Below, one piece after another: positions 47,883 to 60,264 of a DNA stretch of 64,000 nt. Origin of the DNA: Membranipora membranacea (lineage: Eukaryota > Bryozoa > Gymnolaemata > Cheilostomatida > Membraniporidae); the NCBI GenBank assembly GCA_914767715.1, contig OU612066.1, positions 22,728,283 to 22,792,282 on the forward strand, read 5' to 3'. Numbering within the stretch: the stretch's first letter is position 1; each line of letters begins with the position of its first letter. The notes under the pieces are model-generated. The model had not been told where the DNA came from. It did not search any database and saw only the letters and a program-made list of their open reading frames with translations. A program made the position numbers and the translations under genes.

Positions 47883-48357
47883 GGAGTTGTCTTCTATCGT
47901 TATGGTGATAAAGTATACTGAAAAGAAAAAGCAATTCCTTGTCAAGGTCAAAGGGAGGCCATTTCCAAATAGCTTGTGTTTTATCATCCAATAAGTGAGT
48001 GAAATGTTGGGGTGATACTGCAGAGTCCTTCTTCATTCCAAAGTAAACTGATTTAAATAAGCAAAAGAAAAGGTAAATTTTATCCATACACAAACTCAAA
48101 GACAGATGAGGTGGAAAGAGAGAGAGCCACATCACTCTACTGCGACACTCATTGTACAGGACAGCTCAAGAAGAAGTGTGCGTCCATTTGCACTGACAGA
48201 ATTAAGAGATTAAGTTATAAAAAAAACAGGTAATACAGGGAAAATTCTGATTTGTTATTGGTACTGGTACTAACTAGCCGTTATTATTTATTATTTCTGA
48301 CCCAGTTCTGTATATAAATATGTATACAGGATAGTATTTTGTTGTTGGAATATTGAT

Positions 48358-48434
48358 GTGAAGTGTAGATTCAGGTACTGAAGTATTATCTCATATATCT
48401 GTCTGTGTGGTTATGTGCTTCTTATGTACTCTAA
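48358..48434. repeat. 77-bp repeat, inverted copy of 62212-62286
   Basis: Matches the reverse complement of 62212-62286 (for example TGTGCTTCTTATGTACTCTA) with few differences. It directly adjoins the short hairpin element at 48437-48456. Confidence 0.7.
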
Positions 48435-48436
48435 CC

Positions 48437-48456
48437 AAGGAGTAAAAGACTCCTTG
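48437..48456. mobile_element. 20-bp hairpin element 1 with 8-bp direct repeats
   Basis: AAGGAGT AAAAG ACTCCTTG lies between two copies of CTCTAACC (48429-48436 and 48457-48464). The homologous sequence in the right inverted arm (near 58259) lacks both the hairpin and the second CTCTAACC. This is what a target-site duplication would look like. Confidence 0.6.
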
Positions 48457-48464
48457 CTCTAACC

Positions 48465-49660
48465 ACTGTCTCCCCAAAACATTCACACATAATCCAGGAT
48501 CAACTTATAATTCATAGTGACAGTGTTAGTGTTAGTATAACCTCTGTAGGCCTATTTTCTACCTGAGTCCTTGCTAGCTTGTTTGTACGGGGAGATATAT
48601 AGACTGGAATTTGGAAGCACCTCGTGCATACTTTCGAGGCAGGTATATAATTTTGGATCGCCTTCCAGGAGCTAGAAATAACTTGTCAATCCGCGGTACG
48701 TTCCAAGACCTATCAAAACTCAAGAAGTAGCTTACACTCTGTAATTCAGCACAAGAAGTTTGTCTGTTAGTGCGCAAACCGAGCTGCACACATACTATCG
48801 GTTACACGAGTTGTTTCATATTCTCGCTTGAGAATTGGAAAGCTAGAAACTGAATTAAGTTATTAAAAGATGTAGATCTAATTTTTTCTGTACCACACAG
48901 TCCACCTCATACCATGGACATCATTGATTTCAGCTGTCATTAATCAGGCTGTCATCATAGATATCTGCGGAAACAAAGAATCCCAATTACATGCATCAAA
49001 TTGAGAGTGTTATGAATGACAATAGTTTTGAATAAGTCATAATATTGAATTTGCCATCTGGAGTTTTGAATCTGTCATAAGTATTGAGTCCGCCATACTG
49101 AGCTTGGAGTACATCATGATTAATGAATTCACCCAAGCTCACGATCTTCTGTCTCTCTACGATCACTTTCAACCCACCTGATTGTTCCATCATTTATTGA
49201 TAGAGAGCAGTTAGTTTTGATAGTTTGGAGGTGCCTCAATATTTCTAGCCGACATGAGTTGAGGTATACTTATGAGGTAGGGTAAATGTTGGCTAGCCAT
49301 AAACGACGATGCTTAATGAAAACCTTTCCTCATGAGTATTTTATATTCCTCTGGGGGAGTTTCATACCATGTGTGACAAGGAGTGCAGCTCTCCTTTTGA
49401 CTGGTTCTCATCTTGAACATCTGTGATAAACAGGATTCTTCATCTTCGTTCTTGTTATATGTTTGGGGCAAGTGGTAATATAAAAATAAGCTGTTGCCGG
49501 CGTTTTAGTGTAGAAGTTGGTAATGGAATTGAACATTGTGAGTATCAAATTTTATTGGTAGTAATAAAGATGGGGACTGATCGCGGCCTTGTTATTATTA
49601 CTGCTATCATTTTTATGGAAACGGTAAAATTTCTTTTCAGTGCTACAAATTGCCGATTGT
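48465..49660. repeat. left arm of a long inverted repeat (about 1.2 kb)
   Basis: Matches the reverse complement of 57195-58259 over most of its length. Shared landmarks are CAAAACATTCACACATAATC, GATCTAATTTTTTCTGTAC, CACCTCATACCATGGAC and CAAATTGCCGATT. Divergence looks like 10-20 percent, with indels; the left arm has an extra ~170 bp near its inner end. A minus-strand frame at 48996-49193 is open here but broken in the other arm, so I do not call it a gene. Confidence 0.75.
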
Positions 49661-51765
49661 TGATTCCTCGTGGTACTGTATTACTGCTATCATAATTATT
49701 GTGATGGTCAATTCTCATTCTGGTGATTCTCCTCGCTGTTGTTGTATGATAGTGATGTCATTGATTACTGTAAGTTGTCATATTGTTTAGTGAACTGCTC
49801 AAAAGCATTGGTGTAGCAATGCCAGGGGCACCACATATTAGGTTGTTGATGGTTGTTACATGCTATTTTTATTCAACGAACATGGTTGATTGAAGCAAAA
49901 TTTTCTGTTTATTGGTTCTATGCTAAGGTGACCACACCCTTACGTCGGCTGAATAAACATTAATAGGGTAATAGGGTGATCATTTGAAGAAAAATAAAGC
50001 TGTGGTTAGTCATGTAACCACTAAATACGGAGGTGTCCTCTAGCCTGGGTTTCAAATGGTGATTTATAAACGATAGCCAGAGTAACCAGCAGACTGAAAA
50101 AAATCCAGTAAAATCACGTTTATTTTTTCAACAGTTGAAATAGAACCACCTTGTACAATAAATGTTCTCACCTAGGCTGAGAGCTGGACATCGTTCCTAA
50201 AGGGCATGATACATACCAGTGACTAAAAATACTTGTCTTGCTCTTGCAGACTAGTTTTACCAATGCACGATTCATCGACTCGCTTTAAGACATCAGCTTT
50301 GTGAGTGCTTACATGTTTTCTTTTGGATACTTTTTAATGGCAATTCTATACCATTTCTTCTCAACACGATTAATGTACAGTTCCAATGGAGTCCGTATAG
50401 ATCCACACAAGTTAAGATTTTGGAATTGATCGATCAAGGTTGTAGATTAGAACACTGAAGCTGAGAACTTTCTATAGTAGTGGCAATAGGGAGAGCTTAA
50501 CTTACGTTACGTCTCTTCAGTTTCAATAGACATTACCATCTACTTTCAAAGCTTGCAGCCCGGTTTGTGTTCTCCCCTAACAAACTCTGTATAAAAGAAT
50601 TATGCTTCCTTGTGTCATGATATTTTTTCTGATTTTTTTTTTATCAACCCAATACCATAACCCTAATTTGTTTTTCTTATCACTGTCTCTTTAAAAAGAC
50701 GAATACGAAATATGATATTCGTAACGTTGAAGAGCATCTATGCTTACACTAGGAAACTTGCATTTTGTATGAGGCCTTATATTTATGAATTGGCATGAAA
50801 ATTTACCATACCTGCGAGAAAGATTTTTCTGGTAGAGTATATGTAGCGTCTTCTCTGACAAATATATTTTCGAACAGTATTACGGACAGATAGTAATTTG
50901 TTTTGTTCATGTCTAGTCCTTAAATTGCCTCATTTGATCACAACTTCCAGCATATTGCGCTGCCATTCACCTGCTCTATTTTCCAGTCAATTTGAGAAGG
51001 CCTCTGAAATTTCAATTTTTCTGTTTATCGTTAATCCTTCTATCAATTAAGGGTGTTCTTTTATTTTCTTGGATTAATTATTCCTGGGTAGATTTCATTT
51101 TTGAAGAGTTTGCAAATAATGGCAGATTTATGTTGATAAAAGATTTTGGACAATCTCATAATTTAGCATGGTCCTCTACGTACAGCCTCGCACACTTTTA
51201 TGTTGTTTTCCAGTTTTTTTATAGAGTATTATTTCTAACAACTACTACATAGATGTAGGTTGAATGCAATAGAAATATATAATAAGCTTAGGGGTTTTCG
51301 TACAGGCTGTGGTTAGAATGTACACTGACCAACTGTAAAGATTACAGGTCAAATGCACTGCACACCAGCAAAGAAATATAGCACCGGTATTTCCACAGAG
51401 ATGAAATCAGGCCTGCGTGAACGCAATCATTAGAAAACATCCAACTTCCTTTATGAATTGCACAGTTACAGCCCAATTGTTGCTGGCCACTTATTTGACT
51501 TTCAAATCATCACTTTGAGTGTTGTAAAGGGTTTTAGATTCCAACTCCAACTCAGTAAGAAATGTTTAAATAGGATTTTCTTTTTTAGAGAACTGCAGAA
51601 TTCAAACAACATTTGGATGGGTACAATTCCTAGGGTTATATAAAAATGATGTGGTATGTAATCTGTAATCTTGGCCTCTGCTCAGAGTAAGAAGCGCATA
51701 TCCTTTTCGCCATAGTCTGTGTCTTTCGCATAACCCAAGAATTAATTCGGAAAGGTGAATGCGGG

Positions 51766-51856
51766 TTAAAATAACAGTCTATCATATTTTTGTTATCAAC
51801 ATAAAAGTGGGCTTCCCTCAATATAATGAAATTTGTATTAGGTTCATTTTATTTTT
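51766..51856 (+). repeat. 91-bp direct repeat, copy 1
   Basis: Nearly identical to 53707-53797 (two or three differences), through ATAACAGTCTATCATATTT and GTGGGCTTCCCTCAATAT. Low divergence suggests a recent duplication or transposition. Confidence 0.75.
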
Positions 51857-52599
51857 TTCTCATGTCAATTTTTGCTGCATAATCAATCAACGGGCTGCAA
51901 CTTCATCATTTGATTCAGGTATTTGTTTGTTCAACACATCAAAACATTCCAGTAAAAGGTCATCATTTTTGAATAAAAATAATTTTGAGTAAGGTATTTT
52001 GGCGAAGAATAGGACGCCGACATTTTGGTGAATACCGATTAACCCCAGCTGTGACAAATTAAATCTTAGTGATTGTTAGTCACTGGCTTCAAGATTGGCC
52101 TCCAAACGCTTCTGTTGATCTCTAGATCGTGGGGATGATCAGCCTTCAAACAAGATAAGTAGTAGTCTCTAAATCATTTAAATGAATCTGACTCCCATAT
52201 GGTGTCAAAAGAGACTTTACTAGGCCATACAATCTTCGGCAATTTTAGTGGTAACGAAGAAATTTCCTTCGATTTTCCCCCATAACTTTGCACTATGTCA
52301 CAGTGGCATTGCAACTTTGCACCGGCAAGGCTATCGTACTTGGCAAGCTATTGTACCTAGCAAGCTTTCCAACCTGGCACACTTTTCTTCCAACTCGGCA
52401 AACTTATCAGCTTTGGTCAAGACTCCAACAGCTTGCTGATGCTAAAATTTGTAAATGACCCATGCTCCACAGATTCACCTTCATTATACATCCAATATTG
52501 TTTGCAATGGTGGTGACTTAACTTAAAATTGGCCAGTGTTTTTCACATCCTATCGAATTTTTTTTTTTTAAAGTATGGCTCTCTGCGCCGGCTTCACAG

Positions 52600-52800
52600 C
52601 TTTCATGAGCTGTTTTGTTAAACTTAGGTAATTCTATACCTTTAAACCGAAATCCTTCCAACTCAATTTATTTTAGTGTTTAGCAAGCTACACAGGTCTA
52701 GCTTAACAGTTTAGCTACCAAAATCCAAATTAAAGGCAGGCCAATGAATGCAACAATTGGACAAAGCTTCAGAATGATTGGAAGATCACCTATACAGTAA
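52600..52800 (+). repeat. diverged direct repeat, copy 1
   Basis: Similar to about 53035-53225. Shared pieces include AAACCGAAA, CAACTCAATTTA, GCAGGCCAATG and ATTGGACAAAGCTTC. A further related pair (CTTGTAAAGAGAATAAACAG / CTTGTACAGAGGATAGAAAG) lies between them. Confidence 0.55.
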
Positions 52801-53034
52801 AACTATAGAACTCTGCATGCGATAACATGATGTTCGCTTGTAAAGAGAATAAACAGCACTTATGCTCATGCTATCGAGAATTTATGTGCTGGCCCCTAGA
52901 TATTTTGTAACCAGCGGGAAAAAGGGGGGAATGTGCCAGTCCATAGTTCATTTGGTATGCATTGCTATCACATTAGGTTTGCTTGTACAGAGGATAGAAA
53001 GCACTTGTGCTACAGGGATCTTTGAGCCAATTTC

Positions 53035-53225
53035 ATAGCTTACACAAGTTGTTTAACAAGCTTGGTAGTTCTACCTTCAAACCGAAAGCCTTTCAACTCA
53101 ATTTAGCAAGCTATATAGGTCTCTAGGCTCAGCTACAAACATCCAAGTTCATAGCAGGCCAATGTATGCAACGATTGGACAAAGCTTCCAAATGATCTAA
53201 ACTTTGTCGGGAGGATCACTTAAAC
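53035..53225 (+). repeat. diverged direct repeat, copy 2
   Basis: Partner of 52600-52800, in the same orientation with several indels. Confidence 0.55.
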
Positions 53226-53706
53226 ATGGCTGTAAAAAGTAGCAATACATGATGTTTAACTTAGCTTTGTGGTGTTCCTTTGTAAATGTTCATATCTTGC
53301 CTCAATCGTCTGTTTGCGGCCTTGTATGCAGCCCCAATTGCCTATAGCATTACGTTCTATCATACAATTATCATAGCCTCCATCACCACATACCAGTGCT
53401 TTCAAACTCTTGTGTCGTCCTGGTTGACTCACACCAAGTCAACGGGCATTGCGCTGAAATAAAAACTGGAAAGCAGCAGCAAGGCATCCACTTTTGGTGG
53501 TGAAAATAAATTGGAAGCTTGAGAAAATGATAAATATAGGCCTATTGTGTTCATGGATTATCAGCCACCAGGTAAGGCAGACAAATTAGCCGATTGTGGT
53601 TGATATGAAGAAGCCTCAAGATGCACCGGATCTTGCCAAACTATGGTTTTATCCTGAAAAAATCCTAACCACACTTCAATGAAAGCTACTCAGCTACTCA
53701 AAGCAA

Positions 53707-53797
53707 TTAAAATAACAGTCTATCATATTTTTGTTATCAACATAAAAGTGGGCTTCCCTCAATATAGTGAAATTTGTATTAGGTTTATTTTATTTTT
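53707..53797 (+). repeat. 91-bp direct repeat, copy 2
   Basis: Partner of 51766-51856, about 1.9 kb away. Confidence 0.75.
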
Positions 53798-56700
53798 TAT
53801 TTTAGACAAGTTTTCGGCAGAGTTCTCTATAATTTTCCTTAAAAGTTTATGTTGGTTAAGATCGCAAGGTTTTGTCCCACCCCAAAGACATAATAAAAGG
53901 CGCCTTAAGGTAGAGATACGGGGGTTAGCAAATATTGACCCTCTACTCCCGGGCCCTAGTGCCAAACCTAGCCTAGGGCTCATAGGTCCAAATGGCTCAT
54001 TTTAAAATATTGGTGGCTCATTTTCTTTTTTTCACAATTTTGTGGTTAAGCTGCGAGAAACTGACATATTTTAAGCTCTCCGTCTACTCCAATGTCAAAT
54101 TTCTGCTTGTTACGAAGCTTAGAGTTCATCAATACATCTATGACTAAAACATGTGAGCCATTCTTCCGAGCCATGGCTGTCTCAAAACCTTTTGGCCAAA
54201 ATTAAACATGCAGCCTCTTAATGTTACTTGTTCTAAATTGATTACAGATGGTGTTCGGCCTTGTGAAAATTCAATGTTAGCAATTATTCATGGCACCGTG
54301 GTGGTCAATAAAATTAGAATTTCATCAAGGAATTCCCCCACACCCCAAAACCGATTATTACTAAACTAATATTAAATCTATTCATGGGGAATATAGCACT
54401 GTCACATCTTAGTTGACTGGTATCCTCCTTCTTCTTCTCCGTAAGCAGATAAGTGAAGGACTGGTTCCTACCTCCTACAACTCCCTTGTGTTCTTTTCAA
54501 CCAACATTTAAATTTGACATTTTGGATCTTTTTTACTGTCCATTCTCTTTCCACACTCCATAAAATTGTCATTGATATTTATCAATTTGAAGAATTAATA
54601 ACGTGGGATAAGATATGATGTTACACTAAGATTACTTGTCACTTTTCCTCTCAAAAAGGGCCGGAGTGCCTTAAAACTGTATCTGTGTTTTGAAATTTTT
54701 CCATACCCCTACTACAGCATATCTCCCGCACCCACCCCGCCTGGCCCAACCACTTCAAAACTTATGGATACAGCACTGTCACTAATTATTAATCGCTGTT
54801 CAATGCATGTCTTTAATTCTAACTGCTTATTTGGTCACAAGCATATGTCAGATGCCTCAATTTGGCATGAATAACCCCATAACCCAAGCGGGAGGCTGCT
54901 CTGGCACCCCTTCCACACCCTCACCGCACGTACATTCCATGCACATCAGGCCTAGGCCCCTTTATCACACCAGGCAAGGCTCTTAAAACATATAAAAATT
55001 CAAGTTTGGCCCTCTATATGATGAAGATTGGGCACACGTTAGTAAGCTGCCGAGCTACTGATGGCAAAAAGCTCATCAAAACTTTGATTGAATAATGCCG
55101 AATCATTTTATTTAAAGAAAATGAGGCCGAAAAAACTGTTTTTAGCAAATATGATGGCTGAGCCAATTTAAATTTTAAAAAAGGTAATATTTATTCTTAG
55201 TGATATAGCTCATCACAACTTTTGGTTAAAAATTACATATGGTGGTGAGCCTAAAGTGGCCCCATTAGTAACGACATAATGTGAGTGATATTTTAAATTT
55301 GATGATATAATTTGAAATTTCAAGCAACCATTCAAGACAGTTAACTCAAGGAGTGGTTAAATGTTTGAGTCAAGATGTTGGCTAGTTTCCTCTGAAGTGA
55401 CCTCTAAATGGCACACAAACCATCTTTGAAAAGTATAGCTAATGTATCATGATCACCACAAACCATCAAAGGCAGATTGTTTTCCGTAAACATTACATGA
55501 CAATAAACATGCTGTTGGAAGGACCATTACTGTGGCCACACAACCCGTTTTTGGAAGTTCTCACATGCGAAGCCGCTTTCATGAAGCATAGTACATACAG
55601 TACCAGTTTTCCTCGATTTTTAAGTTGTTTTTGAGCATTCTGTGGTGCGCAATTCAGGAGAACCTGCTACGCAGTGCCAAAGTCTGTTGGCATTTCCTGT
55701 ATGTATGATGTTTAATCGATGCAGCTTTGTATGTGAGAATATACAAATAAAAATTGTGTGGCCATAGTTATGATCTTTTTGACAGCATAATTGGGGTCAT
55801 GGAGCAATAACGCCAAATGTATACCTTTGATAATCTGTGCTGATCTTGATACATTAGCTGTATATTGCTGAAAATTAGGTTGTGCTTCAAATACACATTA
55901 CTCTAGAGGAAATTACTAATTTGATCTGTCTCATATTGTTGCATGAAATTTCACATTGTATCATCAAATTTTACAAAAATCACACACATTATGACATGAC
56001 GTAAAAAAGTCACTTCAGGCTCATCTTGTATCATCTAAACCTAAGATTATGATGAAATATAGCGCTTCTCACACTTGTTTTTTTGCTATGTTAGGCTCTA
56101 ACCAACTAAGTTACCTCATACATATGAAGTGTTATATGAAAGATCTGTTTTATAGTCTGACAGATCAATTTGTTTCTTGGACAATTAGAAAATAAGTTGA
56201 AACATTTTTTAAATACTTTACATGTAAGAAAGCCGTACAGCATATTCAACTTTTTACGTTTTAATACATTCTTGTACTTTTTGTTTTCAGTAAAATAGAC
56301 TGAAAATTCCAAATCCAAACACAGGAAATGGAAATATATTTCAGTCGCACCGATGCAAATAGAACAACCGGAAGATTTTAACGATTTGTTGAAACAAAAT
56401 TTGTGTGTTAACACTGAACAGTTTGGGACTCCCTGCACCACCCTCCCACCCTGCACTGAATAACAGAAAACCAACAAGTTGGTTAGTTGTCTTCACTTAC
56501 TTTAAAAGGGGGCAACTCCGTAGACACAATAGTAATCTTGATCAGCTGTTATGAGAGACGTATGATGATATCTGACCATTTGCAGAGTAAGAGGCAATGA
56601 AAGTATTTCAACTGTTTTGCGGCCTCGAAGTTATCGAAGAATTAATTTAAAAGTCCTCTTTGCAACGGCTAAGTATGACTGCAAAGCAGCAAGGCGACAG

Positions 56701-57194
56701 ACTCTTTCATGAATATATGGCCTGGTACAATATGTGGGTTATCCCCAAAACAAAACGCAAAGCGTAAAAGTAATCGCAACCTGTCATATCACAATGCATT
56801 GCTTATTCAAATTTGTTTGATATAGTATATCAGTTCACGCAGCTATGCTACACCCTCCCACAAGTTTGTTTTCACGACAAGAAAAGTTCTGTGAACCTGA
56901 GCTGATAATTTGTTCGATACGTCTAGAAATCTTGTGATCTTTGCTGCAAGAGCTTGACATCATGGTTAGTCCCATACTGTATGACTGATGAAGCGCCCGC
57001 AGCCTTAGTGAAAACATTAATATATCTCCGACAACTATTGGTAATAAAAACTTGGGTATTCTCCTGGTGTTACGGCATGGTCTCTTTAGAATGAAAAAAG
57101 CGAACAGGGATTTTCACTTCAAACAATGTCGATCATAATGAGCAGGTAATTTTACAAAATGACAACAGCAATCAATGACATCCATGGAATATAA

Positions 57195-58259
57195 TAATCG
57201 GCAATTTGGATCACTGAACAGATATACATCGGGAACGGAAGATGAAAAGCCCTGTTTGCCACATATGTTCAAGAGAAGAATCTGACATACGGTGAGCTGC
57301 ACTCCTTGACACCAATGGTATGAAACTCCCCAGAGGAGTTAAAAATACTCAGGAGGAAAGGTTATCATTACGTATCATCGTTTATGGCTAGCCCACATTT
57401 ACCCGACATCATAACTTAACATAACATTAACTCCCACGTCAGCTAAAAATATTGACTCACCTCCAAACCATCAAAACTAACTATAGATTATATTTACTCG
57501 TCTAAGGTAAGCGCTCTCTATCAAAAAATGATGACACAACCAGGTTGGGTTGAAAGTGAACAAAGATATAAGAAGATTGTGAGCTTGGGTGAATTCATTG
57601 ATTATGATGTATTCGAAACGGAGTAGCCTATGGCGGATTCAATACTTATGACAGAACTCCAGATGGCTAATTCAATAAATTATGACTAATCCAAAGCGTA
57701 CATTATTGTTCATAACACTCTCAATCTGGCACATATAATTGGAATTCTTTGTTTTCCGCAGATATCAATGATGACAGCCTGATTAATAACAGCTGAAATC
57801 AATGACGTCCATGGTATGAGGTGAACTGTGCTGTACAGAAAAAATTAGATCTAGCTTTCCACTCTTCCCAAGGGAGAATATGAAACAACTCGTCTAATCA
57901 ATAGTATGTGAGCAGCTCAGTTTTCGCACTAGCAGATAGACTTTTTGAGCTAAATTACATAGTGTAGGCTACTTGATAGGAGTCTTGATAGGTCTTGGAA
58001 CGTACCGCAGATTGACAAGTTATTTCTAGGTCCTAAAAGGCGATCAAAATCATAAACATGCCTCTAAATAAAGTATGCACAGGTGCTTCCAAATTCCAGT
58101 CTATGTAACTCCCGGTACGAACAAGCAAGCTAGGACTCAGGTAGAAAATAGGCCTTCTCAGGCTATACTTACTAACAGTAACACTAACAGTCACTGTCAA
58201 TAAGTATGAATTATAAGTATGTTGACTGGATTATGTGTGAATGTTTTGGAGAGACAGTG
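57195..58259. repeat. right arm of the long inverted repeat
   Basis: Reverse-complement partner of 48465-49660. It lacks the ~170-bp insertion of the left arm. Its outer end abuts the GCAGCTCG module at 58269, whereas the left arm abuts the 20-bp hairpin. Confidence 0.75.
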
Positions 58260-58268
58260 GGTGGTAAG

Positions 58269-58400
58269 TACGGCAGACGAGCTGCGCCATGGGAGAAAAT
58301 AATTTCAGATGGCGCAGCTCGGCTAGAGGCAATTTACATGTGGTGCAGCTCGGCTAGAGCCGATTTTTGTGTGGCGCAGCTCGGCTAGTTTCATAATTTG
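58269..58400 (+). repeat. GCAGCTCG module, copy 1
   Basis: Begins TACGGCAGACGAGCTGCGCC. It then has two full 31-bp units of TGGCGCAGCTCGGCTAG plus spacer and a final partial unit, ending CTAGTTTCATAATTTG. The first GAGCTGCGCCA is inverted relative to the others, so the left end can pair with any of the three following units. Inverted copy at 62079-62211. Confidence 0.7.
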
Positions 58401-58780
58401 TAACCAAGAGCACACGATTCCTAATATTGATAGACTTATACATACTTGCTCATCTGTCGGAATTGATAAATGAGGTGGAATTTATCACAGCTCTATTGTT
58501 CAAGATCTAGCTGAAAAAGCAAGAGGACTATTTTACATAAGTTGAACTAGGAGTGGGAGTCACAGTGTTTGAGAAGTTTCTTGAGTTTCCCTACCTATGT
58601 ATACGATATGGCTGTAAGTATAGTATAGACATTTTGAAATGAGGTAATATTCTCCACAATAATGTATGACAATTATATTATTAAGGTAGTGATTAAGTAT
58701 CATGTGAAGGAATGATTTGAAGTGTTGATCTACTTAATTATACCCACAGACAGGTCACTCCACTGAGTCCTGACAGTTGT

Positions 58781-58840
58781 CAGTTGATTTGATGAGTTGC
58801 AGCCTTGTGTGTGTGTGGTTGCAACTCATCAAATCAACTG
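58781..58840. repeat. long perfect hairpin, 21-bp stem
   Basis: 58781-58801 (CAGTTGATTTGATGAGTTGCA) is the exact reverse complement of 58820-58840, around an 18-nt GT-rich loop. Outer sequence also pairs in part (CACAGACAGGTCAC on the left, GTGACCTGCTGTCTGTG on the right) with about 20 nt unmatched on the left. It could fold as an RNA hairpin of precursor size. Confidence 0.7.
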
Positions 58841-58868
58841 TCAGTGACCTGCTGTCTGTGCTTGTACC

Positions 58869-58902
58869 AAGGAGTAACAGCGAAGTCCCCTGTTACTCCT
58901 TG
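58869..58902. mobile_element. 34-bp hairpin element 2 with 8-bp direct repeats
   Basis: CAAGGAGTAACAG (58868-58880) and CTGTTACTCCTTG (58890-58902) are perfect inverted arms. The flanks are CTTGTACC on the left (58861-58868) and CTTGTACT on the right (58903-58910), a 7/8 direct repeat. Same end sequence as elements 1 and 3. Confidence 0.55.
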
Positions 58903-58930
58903 CTTGTACTACCTACTTCTTTCTTCTACC

Positions 58931-58971
58931 AAGGACGGAGTAACAGGCTAAGCTTCCCCTGGTACTCTTTG
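58931..58971. mobile_element. 41-bp hairpin element 3 with 8-bp direct repeats
   Basis: Starts AAGGACGGAGTAACAGG and ends CCTGGTACTCTTTG (imperfect inverted arms). Perfect 8-bp direct repeats CTTCTACC lie at 58923-58930 and 58972-58979. It is only 20 bp downstream of element 2's right flank. Confidence 0.6.
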
Positions 58972-58988
58972 CTTCTACCACTCACATC

Positions 58989-60264
58989 ACTGCATTTCCT
59001 TACTTTTGTTGGCTTGGGCTTTATTGTGTCACGTGTGGGTGCACCAACAAAGCAGTGAACTGCCCAATGTGTTGATAGTTGATAATGATGTTGATGAAAT
59101 ATGTATCAAGCAAGAGTGACTACTCACACCCACAGGCTACCTAGTACTACTAGTACTGCAGGCTGCTACTGAGTGAGGAATGGTCACAGGCCTACTCTAA
59201 CACCTGGATCACTGGCAGTGATTGACTGCCCCCTTGGTTTTCTTGTTGTTTGAAACTCAACCAGGGGGGAGCAGTCAAAAATTGCCAGAGACCAACCCAG
59301 GTTTTGGAGTAGACATGTGTATATAGTGCATACAATGCAACGCATATAGTAATGTCTGCTAGATGGAGGGCATATACTGCAAGCGTAGAGAGGGCTTTAG
59401 TTAGAGCCCATCAAGTTACTTAGTTCAAAGTTTGACTGTGATTGATGTGTCTGTAATCTGACAAAGTCCAAACAACATGTGTATGTATGTGTACTTTTAT
59501 TTTACAGCCTGTATGATTATGAAGGAGCATTTTAGAGATTAACCAGAGATAAGCCATAGGAATGATATGCAATCAACACCAGACTGAGTTAATCTTTGAT
59601 CACGTATAAACCTCGACATGTATCAGGATTGCATTGGTATGACAGTGGCTGGTACTCTTAGCCGGATTTAAGATGCTGAGACTTCACCGAGTTAAAGTGT
59701 TTTCCAACGAACAGCGAGAGATCAAGGAGATTTTATACACAATATTAATACTGTTGCACAGCTCATCTCCTAGTCCTGCCACATCTCACTGTAAGTGCTT
59801 CATATAGGCTACCCTTGTAACATGGCTGAAGGATGTAGATGATAAATCAATGTCAAGCTGTGGACTTCAGTTGGTATTCAATACTGTTGATGGTGATACC
59901 TAGAGAGTTTTTGCGGTATCAAATAAATGAACAAACTTCATCAGGGTGCTTGGTCACTGGGTGCAGGCCCCAGGGAACTGAAAAGAAGGTTCATTGCGTA
60001 AGGCAGTCCTCGCACCCTGCTATACTCTGCTTAAATCTATCAATAGTAACAAGATCGAATGATTCACAGTGTATTGTGCTTTTAATTTTTATTTTCAGGT
60101 ACATCGAATATAATATGCATAACAGCGACAGGTATTCTGGCTCGTTTATTTGTCACTCACATATAAGTATGTTGTGTTGCGAAATTTGTTGCTTGATACA
60201 CTGCTGTCCACATAGAGCAAAGAAAAAAATACGTGAAAAAAAGCTGACATCTCATCGTGGATTG
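58989..60264. other. intergenic, nothing firm
   Basis: A 143-codon + strand frame (59839-60270) has no domain and is AT-biased and Cys-rich at its end. No splice model was found. Confidence 0.4.

Larger units (their letters stand above)
49661..57194. other. spacer between the inverted arms, no gene recognised
   Basis: 7.5 kb of AT-rich DNA. It holds two direct-repeat pairs (51766/53707 and 52600/53035) and scattered short frames. The longest frame, 123 codons on the minus strand at 56106-56477, is rich in Phe, Lys, Cys and Asn with no domain. If the arms bound one element, no transposase is evident inside. Confidence 0.45.

Noticed and set aside
48996..49193. Minus-strand ORF in the left inverted arm, looking protein-like
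   Set aside because: The homologous frame in the right arm is broken by stops, so it is more likely repeat sequence than a gene.
56106..56477. 123-codon minus-strand ORF
   Set aside because: Rich in Phe, Lys, Cys and Asn as expected from AT-rich DNA; no domain, splice partner or conserved pattern.
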